DNA of 64,000 bases. It comes from Lachnospira sp900551945. GTDB lineage: Bacteria; Bacillota; Clostridia; Lachnospirales; Lachnospiraceae. The stretch is from assembly GCA_048380335.1 (NCBI GenBank), contig DBFCCI010000087.1, positions 1 through 64,000 on the forward strand, in the 5' to 3' direction. The notes beneath the pieces were generated by a model. It was not told the DNA's origin. It did no database searches and worked only from the letters and a program-made list of their open reading frames with translations. The position numbers and the translations under genes were made by a program. Of this stretch, positions 1 through 8,471 are shown one piece after another (within the stretch, counting starts at the first letter, position 1; each line of letters starts with the position of its first letter).

Positions 1-63
1 ACAAATATATTTGATGAAATTGTTGAAAAAATTAAACAAGATGAAAATTTAAAAGTATTATAG
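1..63 (+). CDS. 3' end of an unidentified gene (partial)
   Basis: An open frame runs in from the left edge and stops at a TAG at 61-63, giving about 20 residues rich in Lys, Glu and Asp (ends DENLKVL). The gene starts outside the window, so no function can be assigned. It could also be a chance open frame. Confidence 0.35.
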   Translation, partial: TNIFDEIVEKIKQDENLKVL

Positions 64-134
64 AAGTTATAAATAAATAGTAGTAAGAATATACAAATGT
101 AGCCATATATTACAAATAAAGAAGGAGTGATTAT

Positions 135-323
135 ATGCCAACAAAAGTATATATTGCTTTTGCAACTATTCATAGTGCTTATTTAGAATGGGATTTTAAT
201 AATCCAGAGTTTGCAATTGTCGCTACGTTGTTGCATGGTTTTGAATTTTTATTCGTAAGACTTGCTCCATTTATCTTTATTGCATCTGTAATTGGAATTG
301 TGGCAACATATAAAAGAAAATAA
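135..323 (+). CDS. small hydrophobic membrane protein, unknown function
   Basis: This 62-residue ORF starts at ATG 135 behind a good ribosome binding site (GGAGTG, 123-128). After a short N-terminal part with WDFNNPEF around residues 19-26, the region from about residue 27 to 58 is strongly hydrophobic, probably one or two membrane spans, and the protein ends in a positive KRK tail. No family is recognised. It lies between a partial gene and an arginase-like remnant, in a region with several broken genes, so it may itself be a leftover, although its start signals look intact. Confidence 0.5.
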   Translation: MPTKVYIAFATIHSAYLEWDFNNPEFAIVATLLHGFEFLFVRLAPFIFIASVIGIVATYKRK

Positions 324-382
324 ATTATGCAAAGGTCTTTTATAAACATAAACAATTAGAATTTATTTATGGAGGAAATGAT

Positions 383-451
383 ATGAAAACAATTAGATTA
401 TTATATCCTGACTATGTGAGTGAAGAGTTAGATACATATCAAGAATTATAA
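383..451 (+). pseudogene. N-terminal remnant resembling an arginase-family protein
   Basis: A 22-residue reading frame (begins MKTIRLLYPDYVS) follows a perfect Shine-Dalgarno GGAGG at 371-375 and stops at 449-451. From memory, this opening resembles the start of arginase/agmatinase-family proteins of Firmicutes (MKTIRLLYPDY followed by a Gly-rich stretch), but the other roughly 250 residues are absent. The likely story is a deletion that kept the start region and joined it to the sequence ahead of the VanZ-like gene. The family call rests on a short match and is tentative. Confidence 0.4.
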
Positions 452-460
452 GGGGAACTA

Positions 461-1549
461 ATGATAAATTATATATTGCAAGGTGTAATGATATTTAAGT
501 GGTGTATACCACTTGGAATAATTTTATTTATTATTTATGAAATACTGTTGATTGCCATAAAGAAAAGGCAGTTTCGTAATTTAAAAAATGATATTGTAAC
601 CATTGTTAGTGAGTTGTTGCTTTTTATATATTTATGCACAATATTATGGATTACGGGAATTATTGGGAGAGAATATACTTTTGAATTTTCTGTTTCCTCG
701 CTTGAAACTTTTTTAAGTATCCCATTTTATGGTGCATCAATAAAAATGGTAGCTTTAAACTGTTTATTATTTGTACCTTATGGTTTTCTTGTTTTTATTT
801 TATCAAGAAAAAGTCCATTTTCTTTTGCAAAAATAGTACTTATTGGCTTTAGTACGTCTTTATTTATAGAAGTTTTTCAAGCCTTTACGGGAAGATTGCC
901 AGAAATTGATGATATTATTGCAAATACAACAGGTTTTGTTGTAGGGTATGTCGTTGCAAATGGGATGTATCAAGTAAAAGATATAAAAATGAGAAAGCAA
1001 GGAATTATTAAGGTTATATGCACTTTAGGGCTTTTATTAATATCATTATTTTGTATATCTTTTTTTGCAAATGATGATGAAGCTTACAAACAGCTTGATG
1101 ACTATTATACACAGTATGGTTTTAATGATGAAAATATTAAGTTAATAAATGAATTTAATATTTTGAATAATTCAACATGTTATACAATAGAAAATGATAG
1201 AGTCAACAAATCTAATTGTTACTATTGGATAGGACAGGAAATTTCAAACAAAGCAAGTCTTTATAAGCTACAAGATTTGCCAACCAATTTTGAATTTGCA
1301 CAAGAAGCAGATAAAGTTTATATAGAAATAAAATACCTAGAGCCACAGACGTTTAGGTTTTACAACAATCCGTCTTGGGAAATGCTAGATGTTACACATA
1401 TAGTTTACTGTATGAGTGACGGGACTATTTGGTATAGTTCCAATTATAATTATTTTGAAAAATGTGCTATATATGACAATTCACAAGACGAATATCAAGT
1501 AAATGATGATTTGAAAAATGAAATAGAAGAATTAGTTGGTTTAAAATAA
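461..1549 (+). CDS. VanZ-like family membrane protein
   Basis: This 362-residue protein starts at ATG 461, 6 bases after an AGGGGA ribosome binding site. The N-terminal half carries the VanZ-like arrangement: hydrophobic spans at about residues 12-27, 45-65, 95-115 and 125-145, then the family signature FIEVFQAFTGR with a following acidic EIDDIIANTTG. A further span lies near residue 185-200. The C-terminal 150 residues are a soluble, Tyr/Asn/Asp-rich region without a recognised family, probably outside the cell. VanZ of enterococci gives low-level teicoplanin resistance, but most chromosomal relatives have no known role, so no resistance is claimed. It stands alone between remnants of other genes. 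Confidence 0.8.
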   Translation: MINYILQGVMIFKWCIPLGIILFIIYEILLIAIKKRQFRNLKNDIVTIVSELLLFIYLCTILWITGIIGREYTFEFSVSSLETFLSIPFYGASIKMVALNCLLFVPYGFLVFILSRKSPFSFAKIVLIGFSTSLFIEVFQAFTGRLPEIDDIIANTTGFVVGYVVANGMYQVKDIKMRKQGIIKVICTLGLLLISLFCISFFANDDEAYKQLDDYYTQYGFNDENIKLINEFNILNNSTCYTIENDRVNKSNCYYWIGQEISNKASLYKLQDLPTNFEFAQEADKVYIEIKYLEPQTFRFYNNPSWEMLDVTHIVYCMSDGTIWYSSNYNYFEKCAIYDNSQDEYQVNDDLKNEIEELVGLK

Positions 1550-1672
1550 TAGTAATGTAAGTTTGGCGCAAATTGCAGTCAAGTTGTCGCACAATGTCAT
1601 TCATTTTAAAATTACTAATAGCTATAATTACATCATAACAAACAACATAGACATATCAAAAATGGAGGATTT

Positions 1673-1741
1673 ATGATGAATAGAGTAGCATTAGTAACAG
1701 GAGCGTCAAGTGGAATTGGTGCAATGACAGCGAAACAATAA
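1673..1741 (+). pseudogene. short-chain dehydrogenase/reductase, N-terminal fragment
   Basis: After a GGAGGA site at 1664-1669 and ATG 1673 (or 1676), the frame reads MNRVALVTGASSGIGAMTAK and then a stop at 1739-1741. The Rossmann nucleotide-binding motif TGxxxGIG of short-chain dehydrogenases is intact. The remaining 220 or so residues are missing: the next bases continue in another frame into a piece of an AraC-type regulator. This is the 5' end of a real gene removed by a deletion, not a complete small gene. Confidence 0.75.
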
Positions 1742-2192
1742 CACCACCAATATTTGGTGCATATTGTAGTAGTAATGCAAGAGAATGTATAAAAAGAATT
1801 GCACAGTATAAGGCGCTTGTTGGAGCAATTACATTTGAAGTTAGTGACAATGAAAGTGGTGTTACTGTAAATATTAAAAGAGAAGATAATGAAGAACTAC
1901 CTGAAATTATTGTAGGAATTGAGATGATTTTATTAACTAATCTTATACGAAAGGCAACAAAAGAACACATTGTCCCAGTTAAAGTAAGTGTAAAAAAAGC
2001 ATTTGTTAATAATTTCAAAAACAATTAAATCATGTCAGAGAATTATTAGCAAAAAATTATATTAACAATACCAATTTATCATCAGAAGATATTGCATATT
2101 TACTTGGATATCAAGACTTAAATTCATTTTTTAGAGCCTTTTCACTGTGGACAGGAATGTCAGTTACAGCATATAAAAAAGAACAATCTTGA
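1741..2192 (+). pseudogene. AraC-family transcriptional regulator, broken
   Basis: Two frames together encode most of the C-terminal two thirds of an AraC regulator. From about 1741 to 2028 one frame has no start codon in place but reads like the ligand-binding domain (IKRIAQYKALVGAITFEV, then KKAFVNNFKNN). The second frame (about 2019-2192) reads the helix-turn-helix half, with ELLAKNYINNTNLSSEDIAY, LLGYQDLNSFFRAF and TGMSVTAYKK, ending in TGA at 2190-2192. The frame change near 2020, the missing middle and the missing N terminus mean it cannot make a normal protein. It is joined directly to the SDR fragment, so one deletion probably fused the two genes. Confidence 0.75.
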
Positions 2193-2272
2193 TAAAAAAT
2201 TATTTACGCAAATAACGAATTAAAGACTGTGCTTGAATGAGTATTTATTGGCAATTGCATAGACTATGAAAG

Positions 2273-2296
2273 ACTTGCAAAGAATAGTTTGCAAGT
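2273..2296. terminator. small perfect hairpin downstream of the AraC remnant
   Basis: ACTTGCAAA and TTTGCAAGT form a 9-bp stem around a 6-base loop. No T-run follows at once, so terminator activity is uncertain. It may be the old 3' end of the broken regulator. Confidence 0.4.
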
Positions 2297-2328
2297 TGAG
2301 TAAATTCATAATTTATTTTATTATATAT

Positions 2329-2431
2329 GGGTGGGCTGTTGCATTAACGAAAATTTATACAAGATATAGAATTGTTTATTGGTTAAACATCTATATTTTG
2401 TATAAATTTTCTTAGTGCGACAGACCCATCC
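2329..2431. repeat. long imperfect inverted repeat (about 40-bp arms)
   Basis: The left arm begins GGGTGGGCTGTTGCATTAAC and continues through AAAATTTATACAAGATATAG. The right arm is its imperfect reverse complement, ending TGCGACAGACCCATCC, followed by a T-rich stretch. The AT core and GC-richer ends suggest either a large terminator for the region upstream or a small palindromic mobile element. No second copy was found in the window. Confidence 0.6.
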
Positions 2432-2521
2432 ATTTTTTATATGAATATCAACATCTTCTATTTTTACCCAATATATGTTAATATATAATAAAAAGAAGAT
2501 TAATTGAAAAGAGGTGTTAAG

Positions 2522-3112
2522 ATGGCAGATAACAAACAGGTAGAAACTGTGGAAAATAATAAAGAATATACAGTCGGAGGATATACATTTACTGATAAAA
2601 AGGCAGCAGAAGCGGCAAAGGAAGAATTTAAGTCAATCAATAATTTATCTTCAAAGATTAATACAAAAGACGCAAGACAAGTATATGCTTTATATAATTC
2701 AATTATAGATAAGAAATTATTTAGTACTATGGTAGGACTTAATTATCTAAAAGAATTACAACAGTTTTTATATATAAGTAAAGAAATACCTAATAATAGA
2801 ATACGACCAATTCCAATTAATAGCGATGTGCAGGAAGTTATTGATGGAAAAAGAGAGTTAATACAAAATCAAAGCGAATTAAGAACTTTAAAAAGAGAAC
2901 GAAATATGTATAAAGACAGATTTACAAAATCTGTTATTTTGAATATAGCATTAGTCGCGGCTATTATTGCAATGGTGATTATTACACTTACAAGTAAAAA
3001 TCCTAACATAATTAACTATGAAACAAATCTTGAAGATAAGTATTCTGCTTGGCAGGAACAGTTACAGTCGCAAGAAGCTTCATTAAAAGCAAGAGAACAG
3101 GCAGGACATTAA
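2522..3112 (+). CDS. single-span membrane protein, unknown function
   Basis: This 196-residue protein starts at ATG 2522 after an AGAGGTG site; a TTG 18 bases upstream has no suitable site. The first 20 residues are polar. A soluble part follows with YTVGGYTFTDKKAAEAAKEE (about residues 18-37) and a helical, charged stretch (about 110-135, rich in Arg, Glu and Lys). A single membrane span lies at about residues 140-160 (VILNIALVAAIIAMVIITL). A short polar C-terminal helix (AWQEQLQSQEASLKAREQ) comes after it. No known family is recognised. It precedes a two-component system on the same strand, but a 190-base gap separates them, so a functional link is not claimed. Confidence 0.7.
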   Translation: MADNKQVETVENNKEYTVGGYTFTDKKAAEAAKEEFKSINNLSSKINTKDARQVYALYNSIIDKKLFSTMVGLNYLKELQQFLYISKEIPNNRIRPIPINSDVQEVIDGKRELIQNQSELRTLKRERNMYKDRFTKSVILNIALVAAIIAMVIITLTSKNPNIINYETNLEDKYSAWQEQLQSQEASLKAREQAGH

Positions 3113-3302
3113 AAATACACATATTACGTCACATTTTAAACATAACTTTAAGGTAATATATGGATAAAGTTGAGAGCTAAAATAATTTTAATTAACATTA
3201 TCAAAAACAGAAATGTAGATTAAGAGTGTTGGCTTAATTAAAATATGTTAAAAATTATAATAACAACATAATACAAATTAAAAGTGTAGAAAAGAGGATA
3301 TT

Positions 3303-3980
3303 ATGGATAAGTTAAAAGTATTAATAGTAGATGACGAAAGCAGAATGAGAAAGCTTGTTAATGATTTTCTTTCAAGAAAAAATTATGAAGTTATAGAAGC
3401 AGGAGATGGAGAAGAAGCAATTGATAAGTTTTATGCAGATAAAGACATATCACTTGTAATACTTGATGTTATGATGCCTAAAATGGACGGTTGGGAAGTT
3501 TGTCGTGAGATAAGAAAGAACAATTCCAAAGTGCCTATTATTATGCTTACAGCAAAAAGCGAAGAAAGGGATGAGCTTCAAGGCTTTGACTGTGGTGCTG
3601 ATGAATATATAAGTAAGCCATTTAGTCCTAAGATATTAACAGCAAGAGTTGACGCATTAATTAGAAGAACTTATATGGTAGATAATAATGAATGTATTGA
3701 CGTTGGTGGTATAGAGATTAATAAAGCCGCTCATATAGTAAAAATTGATGGTCAGGAAATAGAGCTTAGTTATAAGGAATTTGAATTGTTGTCTTATTTT
3801 GTAGATAACAAAGGACTTGCGCTTTCAAGAGAGAAAATTCTTAACAATGTATGGAATTATGATTACTTTGGTGACGCAAGAACAATTGATACACATGTTA
3901 AAAAGTTAAGAAAAAAGATGGGCGATAAAGGCGATTACATAAAGACTATATGGGGTATGGGATATAAGTTTGAAGTTTAA
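3303..3980 (+). CDS. OmpR/PhoB-family response regulator
   Basis: This 225-residue DNA-binding response regulator has a receiver domain at about residues 3-117 and a winged-helix DNA-binding domain at about 130-225. The acidic pocket D10/D11, phospho-acceptor D55 (VILDVMMP), T83 and K105 (YISKPF) are all present. The C-terminal domain shows the usual IELSYKEFELLSYF and DARTIDTHVKKLRKKMG. The ATG at 3303 follows an AGAGGA site. The sensor kinase starts 23 bases downstream, so the two are an operon and a cognate pair. The signal and target genes are unknown; the lipoprotein gene downstream is one candidate target. Confidence 0.93.
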   Translation: MDKLKVLIVDDESRMRKLVNDFLSRKNYEVIEAGDGEEAIDKFYADKDISLVILDVMMPKMDGWEVCREIRKNNSKVPIIMLTAKSEERDELQGFDCGADEYISKPFSPKILTARVDALIRRTYMVDNNECIDVGGIEINKAAHIVKIDGQEIELSYKEFELLSYFVDNKGLALSREKILNNVWNYDYFGDARTIDTHVKKLRKKMGDKGDYIKTIWGMGYKFEV

Positions 3981-4003
3981 TTTATATTAGGCAGGATATT
4001 AAA

Positions 4004-5734
4004 ATGAGAAGACATTCAATAAGAGTTAAGTTTACATTGCTTCTTACAGCAATTATAGTTAGTATGATTGTACTTGTCGTATTTATTAACAACGCATTTT
4101 CAGAGAGGTTTTATCTTGATGGTAAAAGAAAATTAATGCTTTCTAAATATGACAGTATTAATAGCATTTTAACAGATTATTCAGCAGGAAATATTACAGA
4201 CACACAACTTAATGATAGTCTTGAACAACTTACAAATAGTACTGCAATGTCAGTAATAGTTGTGAATAGTGATTGGACAACAGTATATGTGAGTAGTAAT
4301 GTTGAAGATGAAATGATTAATCGACTTAGAATGAGCATTTTTAACAGTGACATTTTTGAGCAGGACGATACATCAACAAATGAACAAGAAAGCTTGCAAC
4401 AGCCACCTGACAACAAGGGAAACAAAGAAAAGTCTAAAAATGGTATTGAACCATCAAAGCCTTCTGATGACAGCTCATCACAAGATAATACTGATGATTT
4501 AGATGGCAGTCAACCATCTGATGATAATAATATAAGTGACAAAAATTCCAGTGACCCATATATGATTAATATGTCAGGTAGTGGAATTGAAGAAACAAGG
4601 CAGATTATATTAAAAACTGACCAATATACACTTCAAAAGATATATGATACAAGATTAGGTGATTATTATTATGAACTGTGGGGCACACTTGACTGTGGTG
4701 ATTCTGTAATGTTACGACTTGCAATACAAGGAATAAAGGATAATGTTATGATTTCTAATAAGTTTATAACATATATAGGTATTGCTATCACATTAATAGG
4801 TATTATTGTTGCTTATTTTGTGTCATCATATTTTACAAAGCCAATAATGCAGTTATCAGAGCTTGCAAAGAAAATGGCAGCTATGGACTTTGATGCTAGA
4901 TACGAAGGACATGATAAAGGCGAGATTGGAATACTTGGAGAAAGTATGAATGATATGTCAGCTAAGCTGGAAAGTAATATAGCTCAATTAAAAGCAGCTA
5001 ACCTTGAGCTTCAACGTGATATTGATAAAAAGAATAAGATTGACCAAATGCGAACAGAGTTCCTTTCAAATGTGTCACACGAATTAAAAACTCCAATTGC
5101 TTTAATTCAAGGTTATGCAGAAGGGCTTAAAGAAGGAATTACAGATGACCCAGAGAGTATGGACTTTTATTGTAGTGTAATAATAGACGAAGCAAGTAAA
5201 ATGAATACAATGGTTAAAAAGCTTTTAACACTTAATCAGATAGAATTTGGCAATGAAGAGCTTGTTATGGAAAGATTTGATATAATAGAGCTTGTTTCTT
5301 CCGTTGTTAATGCTAATGAATTAAGAGCTAACCAAAAAGGTATAAATATGATATTTAATCAGACCGATGAACATATTGACGTATGGTCGGATGAGTATAA
5401 GATAGAGGAAGTTATAACTAACTATATCTCTAATGCAATTAATCACTGTGATTTCGATAAGATAATCGAAGTAAATGTAAAGAAGGTGGATAATGATAAT
5501 GTAAGAGTTAGTGTATTTAACACTGGAAAGAATATACCTGATGAAGATATCGACAATATCTGGGGCAAGTTCTACAAAGTAGACAAAGCTAGAACAAGAG
5601 AGTATGGTGGTAACGGTATAGGTTTATCAATAGTAAAAGCTATTATGGATTCTTATGGAAAACAATACGGAGTACGCAATTTAGAAAATGGAGTAGAATT
5701 CTGGTTTGACCTAGACGCTAAATCTATGGTATAA
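4004..5734 (+). CDS. sensor histidine kinase with HAMP domain
   Basis: This 576-residue membrane kinase is the partner of the response regulator just upstream. A first membrane span lies at about residues 9-30 and a second at about 256-276. Between them is an outer sensor region of about 225 residues with a long low-complexity part rich in Ser, Asp, Asn and Pro (about 125-190). HAMP and a short coiled coil follow, then the phospho-acceptor helix with His359 in NVSHELKTPIAL, and a HATPase domain with NYISNAINH, the G1-type NTGKNIPDED and GGNGIGLSIVKAIM. All catalytic boxes look intact. The disordered linker in the sensor region is unusual for this kinase type and may be a flexible stalk through the cell wall. 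Confidence 0.92.
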   Translation: MRRHSIRVKFTLLLTAIIVSMIVLVVFINNAFSERFYLDGKRKLMLSKYDSINSILTDYSAGNITDTQLNDSLEQLTNSTAMSVIVVNSDWTTVYVSSNVEDEMINRLRMSIFNSDIFEQDDTSTNEQESLQQPPDNKGNKEKSKNGIEPSKPSDDSSSQDNTDDLDGSQPSDDNNISDKNSSDPYMINMSGSGIEETRQIILKTDQYTLQKIYDTRLGDYYYELWGTLDCGDSVMLRLAIQGIKDNVMISNKFITYIGIAITLIGIIVAYFVSSYFTKPIMQLSELAKKMAAMDFDARYEGHDKGEIGILGESMNDMSAKLESNIAQLKAANLELQRDIDKKNKIDQMRTEFLSNVSHELKTPIALIQGYAEGLKEGITDDPESMDFYCSVIIDEASKMNTMVKKLLTLNQIEFGNEELVMERFDIIELVSSVVNANELRANQKGINMIFNQTDEHIDVWSDEYKIEEVITNYISNAINHCDFDKIIEVNVKKVDNDNVRVSVFNTGKNIPDEDIDNIWGKFYKVDKARTREYGGNGIGLSIVKAIMDSYGKQYGVRNLENGVEFWFDLDAKSMV

Positions 5735-5750
5735 TTATCTAACTAATGAG

Positions 5751-5874
5751 CAGTGCCTAAAAACAAAGAACAATGATTGCTTTGCTAGCAAGAGCAATCA
5801 TTAGGCTTTATTTTTAGATAGGGCGAAGCCCTACATCAATATCAATCATAGATTGATATTGATGAAAGACACTG
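5751..5874. repeat. composite hairpin array after the kinase gene
   Basis: Three stem-loops are packed side by side. The first (5757-5817) pairs CTAAAAACAAAG with CTTTATTTTTAG and has an inner stem AATGATTGCT/AGCAATCATT. The second is TAGGGC-GAA-GCCCTA. The third pairs ATCAATATCAATC with GATTGATATTGAT (about 5835-5863). The block is bounded by CAGTG and CACTG. The first hairpin may end transcription of the two-component operon, but the array and its boundaries resemble a small palindromic repeat element. No other copy was seen in the window. Confidence 0.6.
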
Positions 5875-5937
5875 TGGAGTAGTAGGAAAAATAAAAAAGT
5901 TTTGTTTTTAGATATATTATACAATTGGAGGATTGTT

Positions 5938-6690
5938 ATGAAGAAGTTAGTTACAGTGTGTTTGGGTGTTGCAATGGTATTATCTATAACTGGTTGTGGA
6001 GATAAAGTTACACTTACAGAAGAACAGAATGATTTGATAGCAGAATATGTAGCAGGTGTTATGTTAAAGCACTCTTATGAGAATGAATGGAATTATCAAA
6101 AGCTTAATATTGCACAAAATACATATACTTCAAAAGGCAGTATGAATAATAATACAACTGCTGCCACAACAAATGCAAATCAGCAGGCAAGTACTTCTAG
6201 CGCTACTAATACAACACAGTCATCAATAACAGCAACAAAGGCTACTGGAACAGTAGTTACAGGTGATGTTATAGCAGACCTTAAAAATGTGTTAAATCTT
6301 AAAAGTGCAGATATTTCATATTCAAAATATGTTGTAAGTGATAGATATCCTACTGATGAATTTGCAATATGTGTACCAGCTAGTGAAGGTTGTAAAGTAA
6401 TTGCAGTAGAATTTGCAATTAACAATAATACAGCGCAAGCAATTGAAGCTAACACAGCTACAAGTGGTGTCAACTTTGAGATTAATATTAATGGAACAAA
6501 AGTTAAACAGTTGACTTCTATTTTAAAGAATGATATTTCAGCACTTAGTAAAGTTAATATTCCTGCGGGTTCTGGATATACGGCAGTAGCATTGTTTCAA
6601 GTAGCAGATAAAGTAGCAGAAAATATTTCATCTATATCTATTGAAGCATATCAAGATAATACATTGTTAGGTACTATACCTATGAATTAA
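5938..6690 (+). CDS. putative secreted lipoprotein, unknown function
   Basis: This 250-residue protein starts at ATG 5938, behind GGAGGA; the upstream in-frame start lacks such a site. The N terminus is a lipoprotein signal: positive MKK, a hydrophobic stretch and a lipobox LSITGC with Cys at about residue 20, so it should be anchored on the outer face of the membrane. A Thr/Ser/Asn/Ala-rich linker at about residues 60-105 joins a small N-terminal part to a C-terminal domain (about 110-250) with a predicted beta-rich pattern (VIAVEFAINNNTAQAIEA and PAGSGYTAVALFQV). That pattern suggests an immunoglobulin-like or DUF4352-type fold, which is an inference. It follows the two-component genes and might be controlled by them. 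Confidence 0.75.
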   Translation: MKKLVTVCLGVAMVLSITGCGDKVTLTEEQNDLIAEYVAGVMLKHSYENEWNYQKLNIAQNTYTSKGSMNNNTTAATTNANQQASTSSATNTTQSSITATKATGTVVTGDVIADLKNVLNLKSADISYSKYVVSDRYPTDEFAICVPASEGCKVIAVEFAINNNTAQAIEANTATSGVNFEININGTKVKQLTSILKNDISALSKVNIPAGSGYTAVALFQVADKVAENISSISIEAYQDNTLLGTIPMN

Positions 6691-6809
6691 TATTATTATT
6701 GTAATTACAGAATTTTAAGCTATGAGAAACCTGCATATAGTATTCTAATTTTATCGTGACAGTTGTTAGGTTTTGTGCAAGCACATAGTTAATTAGCTGT
6801 GTAATGTAT

Positions 6810-6850
6810 AAGTACCACTACTTATTGCGAGAAGTAGTGGTACTTATTTA
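6810..6850. terminator. bidirectional terminator between convergent genes
   Basis: AAGTACCACTACTT (6810-6823) and AAGTAGTGGTACTT (6832-6845) form a perfect 14-bp stem with an 8-base loop, followed by ATTTATAG. It lies between the lipoprotein gene (plus) and the pectinesterase gene (minus), whose 3' ends face each other, so it can serve both. Confidence 0.8.
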
Positions 6851-6952
6851 TAGTTAAATAATAAATTAGCTTTTAAATATCATTTAATTATTAATTAATT
6901 TGATATTTTTTATAAATTTTGGCTATTATGACAAACATTAATATTGATAGCT

Positions 6953-7891
6953 TTAAAATCCAAGTACATTTTTCCTTGTATATATTAAAGCTTCTTCATC
7001 AGTGAGCTGATGTACATATTCTGGGCGTTTGTTAGGAACGTAGCCATCACCTGTACATTTGTATTCTGCATAATAACAAGTTTTGTGAGACTCTGGTTTA
7101 TTCCAATCGTGAAATCCTGTTTCTGTAATTTGACCACTCATATTACATTTTATAAATACAACTTTAGCATGTATTCTCCAGGGACGTGTAAGCATTACAG
7201 TTCTGTCAGGGCAGTTTCCAGTAAAGTTGCAATTTTCAAATACATATCCAAATTGTTCGCCTTCATAAGTAGATGGTGCAGTATAAAAAGAGTTAATTTC
7301 TTCATTTCTATTAAGTGCATATAATTCACAATTCTTAAAATAGGCTGTAGCACTTCCGAAAATAAAATCAACTTCTCCACTTATAAAGCAATCTTCATAT
7401 AGTTGATGTCCAACAACTCTTTCACAAAACTCAGTCGGGCCGACAAAGCCACCTTTTTGTTTTTCTTTAAGAGGGAGAGGCCCTGTAAATAAAGTATCTT
7501 GATGACCTAACAAGCGACAATTTTTGAAAATAATATGGTCACCCTCAGCATACACAGCAATAGCTTGTCCGACATCTTTTCCAAAGCCTGATGAATTTTC
7601 AAATGTAATATTGTATGCGCTGAAGTTATTAGCATGAACAAAAAAAGTATATGAACGAAAAGTTCCTCTTTTTGAACCGTCTTCCATAGGCATAAGAGCA
7701 TAAAAACCTTCTGTTATTACGGTGTCGTTAGCATTTTCACCTATCAAAGTAACATTGTTAGAAGTAATTTCTACACGTTCCTTATAAATACCATTTTTAA
7801 TAAAAATTGTTTCGTTTCCGTTAGGAATACTCTTTACAGCATCATTTACAGAAGTAAAATCGCCAGTTCCGTCTTTTGCTACAGTAATCAT
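6953..7891 (-). CDS. pectinesterase (carbohydrate esterase family 8)
   Basis: This 312-residue protein is a pectin methylesterase, which removes methyl esters from polygalacturonate to free carboxyl groups and methanol. Family landmarks appear in order: DGTGDFTSVNDAVKSIP at the N terminus, GIYKERVEI, the GQAIAVY strand, GHQDTLF, the catalytic GEVDFIFGSATAYFKNC, and RPWR near the C terminus; the fold is a right-handed beta helix. A GAGG site precedes the ATG. There is no signal peptide or anchor, so the enzyme should stay in the cytoplasm and act on imported oligogalacturonides. No other pectin gene lies nearby, and a strong hairpin ends the transcript. Confidence 0.9.
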   Translation of the reverse strand: MITVAKDGTGDFTSVNDAVKSIPNGNETIFIKNGIYKERVEITSNNVTLIGENANDTVITEGFYALMPMEDGSKRGTFRSYTFFVHANNFSAYNITFENSSGFGKDVGQAIAVYAEGDHIIFKNCRLLGHQDTLFTGPLPLKEKQKGGFVGPTEFCERVVGHQLYEDCFISGEVDFIFGSATAYFKNCELYALNRNEEINSFYTAPSTYEGEQFGYVFENCNFTGNCPDRTVMLTRPWRIHAKVVFIKCNMSGQITETGFHDWNKPESHKTCYYAEYKCTGDGYVPNKRPEYVHQLTDEEALIYTRKNVLGF

Positions 7892-8048
7892 TTTGTTACC
7901 TCATTTCTTTTTAATTAAGCTAAAATATTTTGTAATAGCTGTTTTTACATTGTTACATTATAGCATAAATATTAGACAATTAAAATAAAAAGGTGTATAC
8001 TGTGAACTCAAAGATAAAATGAAATTTAATTATAAGGAGCAATATAAA

Positions 8049-8471
8049 ATGTTGACATTTGTTGAAGATAATAAAGATGTGAATATATATTTAGACTTAA
8101 GAAAAAAGGTTAATTGGATAGAGCTTACAACTAAACAGGCGCAAAAAGCATTAGATAACAGCCTTAAAATAGTTACAGTATACGATGATGGTGAGCCTAT
8201 TGGAATGGGAAGAATAGTTGGAGATGGGGCAGTAATCTGCTATATTCAAGATTTAATTATTATCCCAGAGTATCAAGGAAAGCACATTGGAAGTATGTTA
8301 ATAGAAAAACTTATAAGCTATGTTAAATCTATAACAATACCAGATTCAAGAATGATGTTATGTTTAATGTGTGCAAAAGGTAGAGAAGTATTTTATGAAA
8401 AGCATGGGTTTATAGCAAGACCAACCGAAGCTCTAGGTCCAGGAATGATACAGTACATAAGGATTGAATAA
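8049..8471 (+). CDS. GNAT-family N-acetyltransferase
   Basis: This 140-residue acetyltransferase starts at ATG 8049, directly after an AAGGAGC site; an upstream in-frame ATG at 8019 lacks one. The acetyl-CoA binding fold is clear: a strand VTVYDDGEPIGMGRIVG, then YIQDLIIIPEYQGKHIG with the Q/RxxGxG/A-type loop (residues about 75-85), and a C-terminal FYEKHGFIARP. The substrate cannot be predicted from sequence. Its stop codon overlaps the start of the glycosyltransferase gene, so the two are translationally coupled. Confidence 0.88.
   Translation: MLTFVEDNKDVNIYLDLRKKVNWIELTTKQAQKALDNSLKIVTVYDDGEPIGMGRIVGDGAVICYIQDLIIIPEYQGKHIGSMLIEKLISYVKSITIPDSRMMLCLMCAKGREVFYEKHGFIARPTEALGPGMIQYIRIE

Noticed and set aside
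1671..2024. A 117-codon open frame on the minus strand
   Set aside because: It is the antisense shadow of the AraC pseudogene; the plus-strand frame matches a known family.
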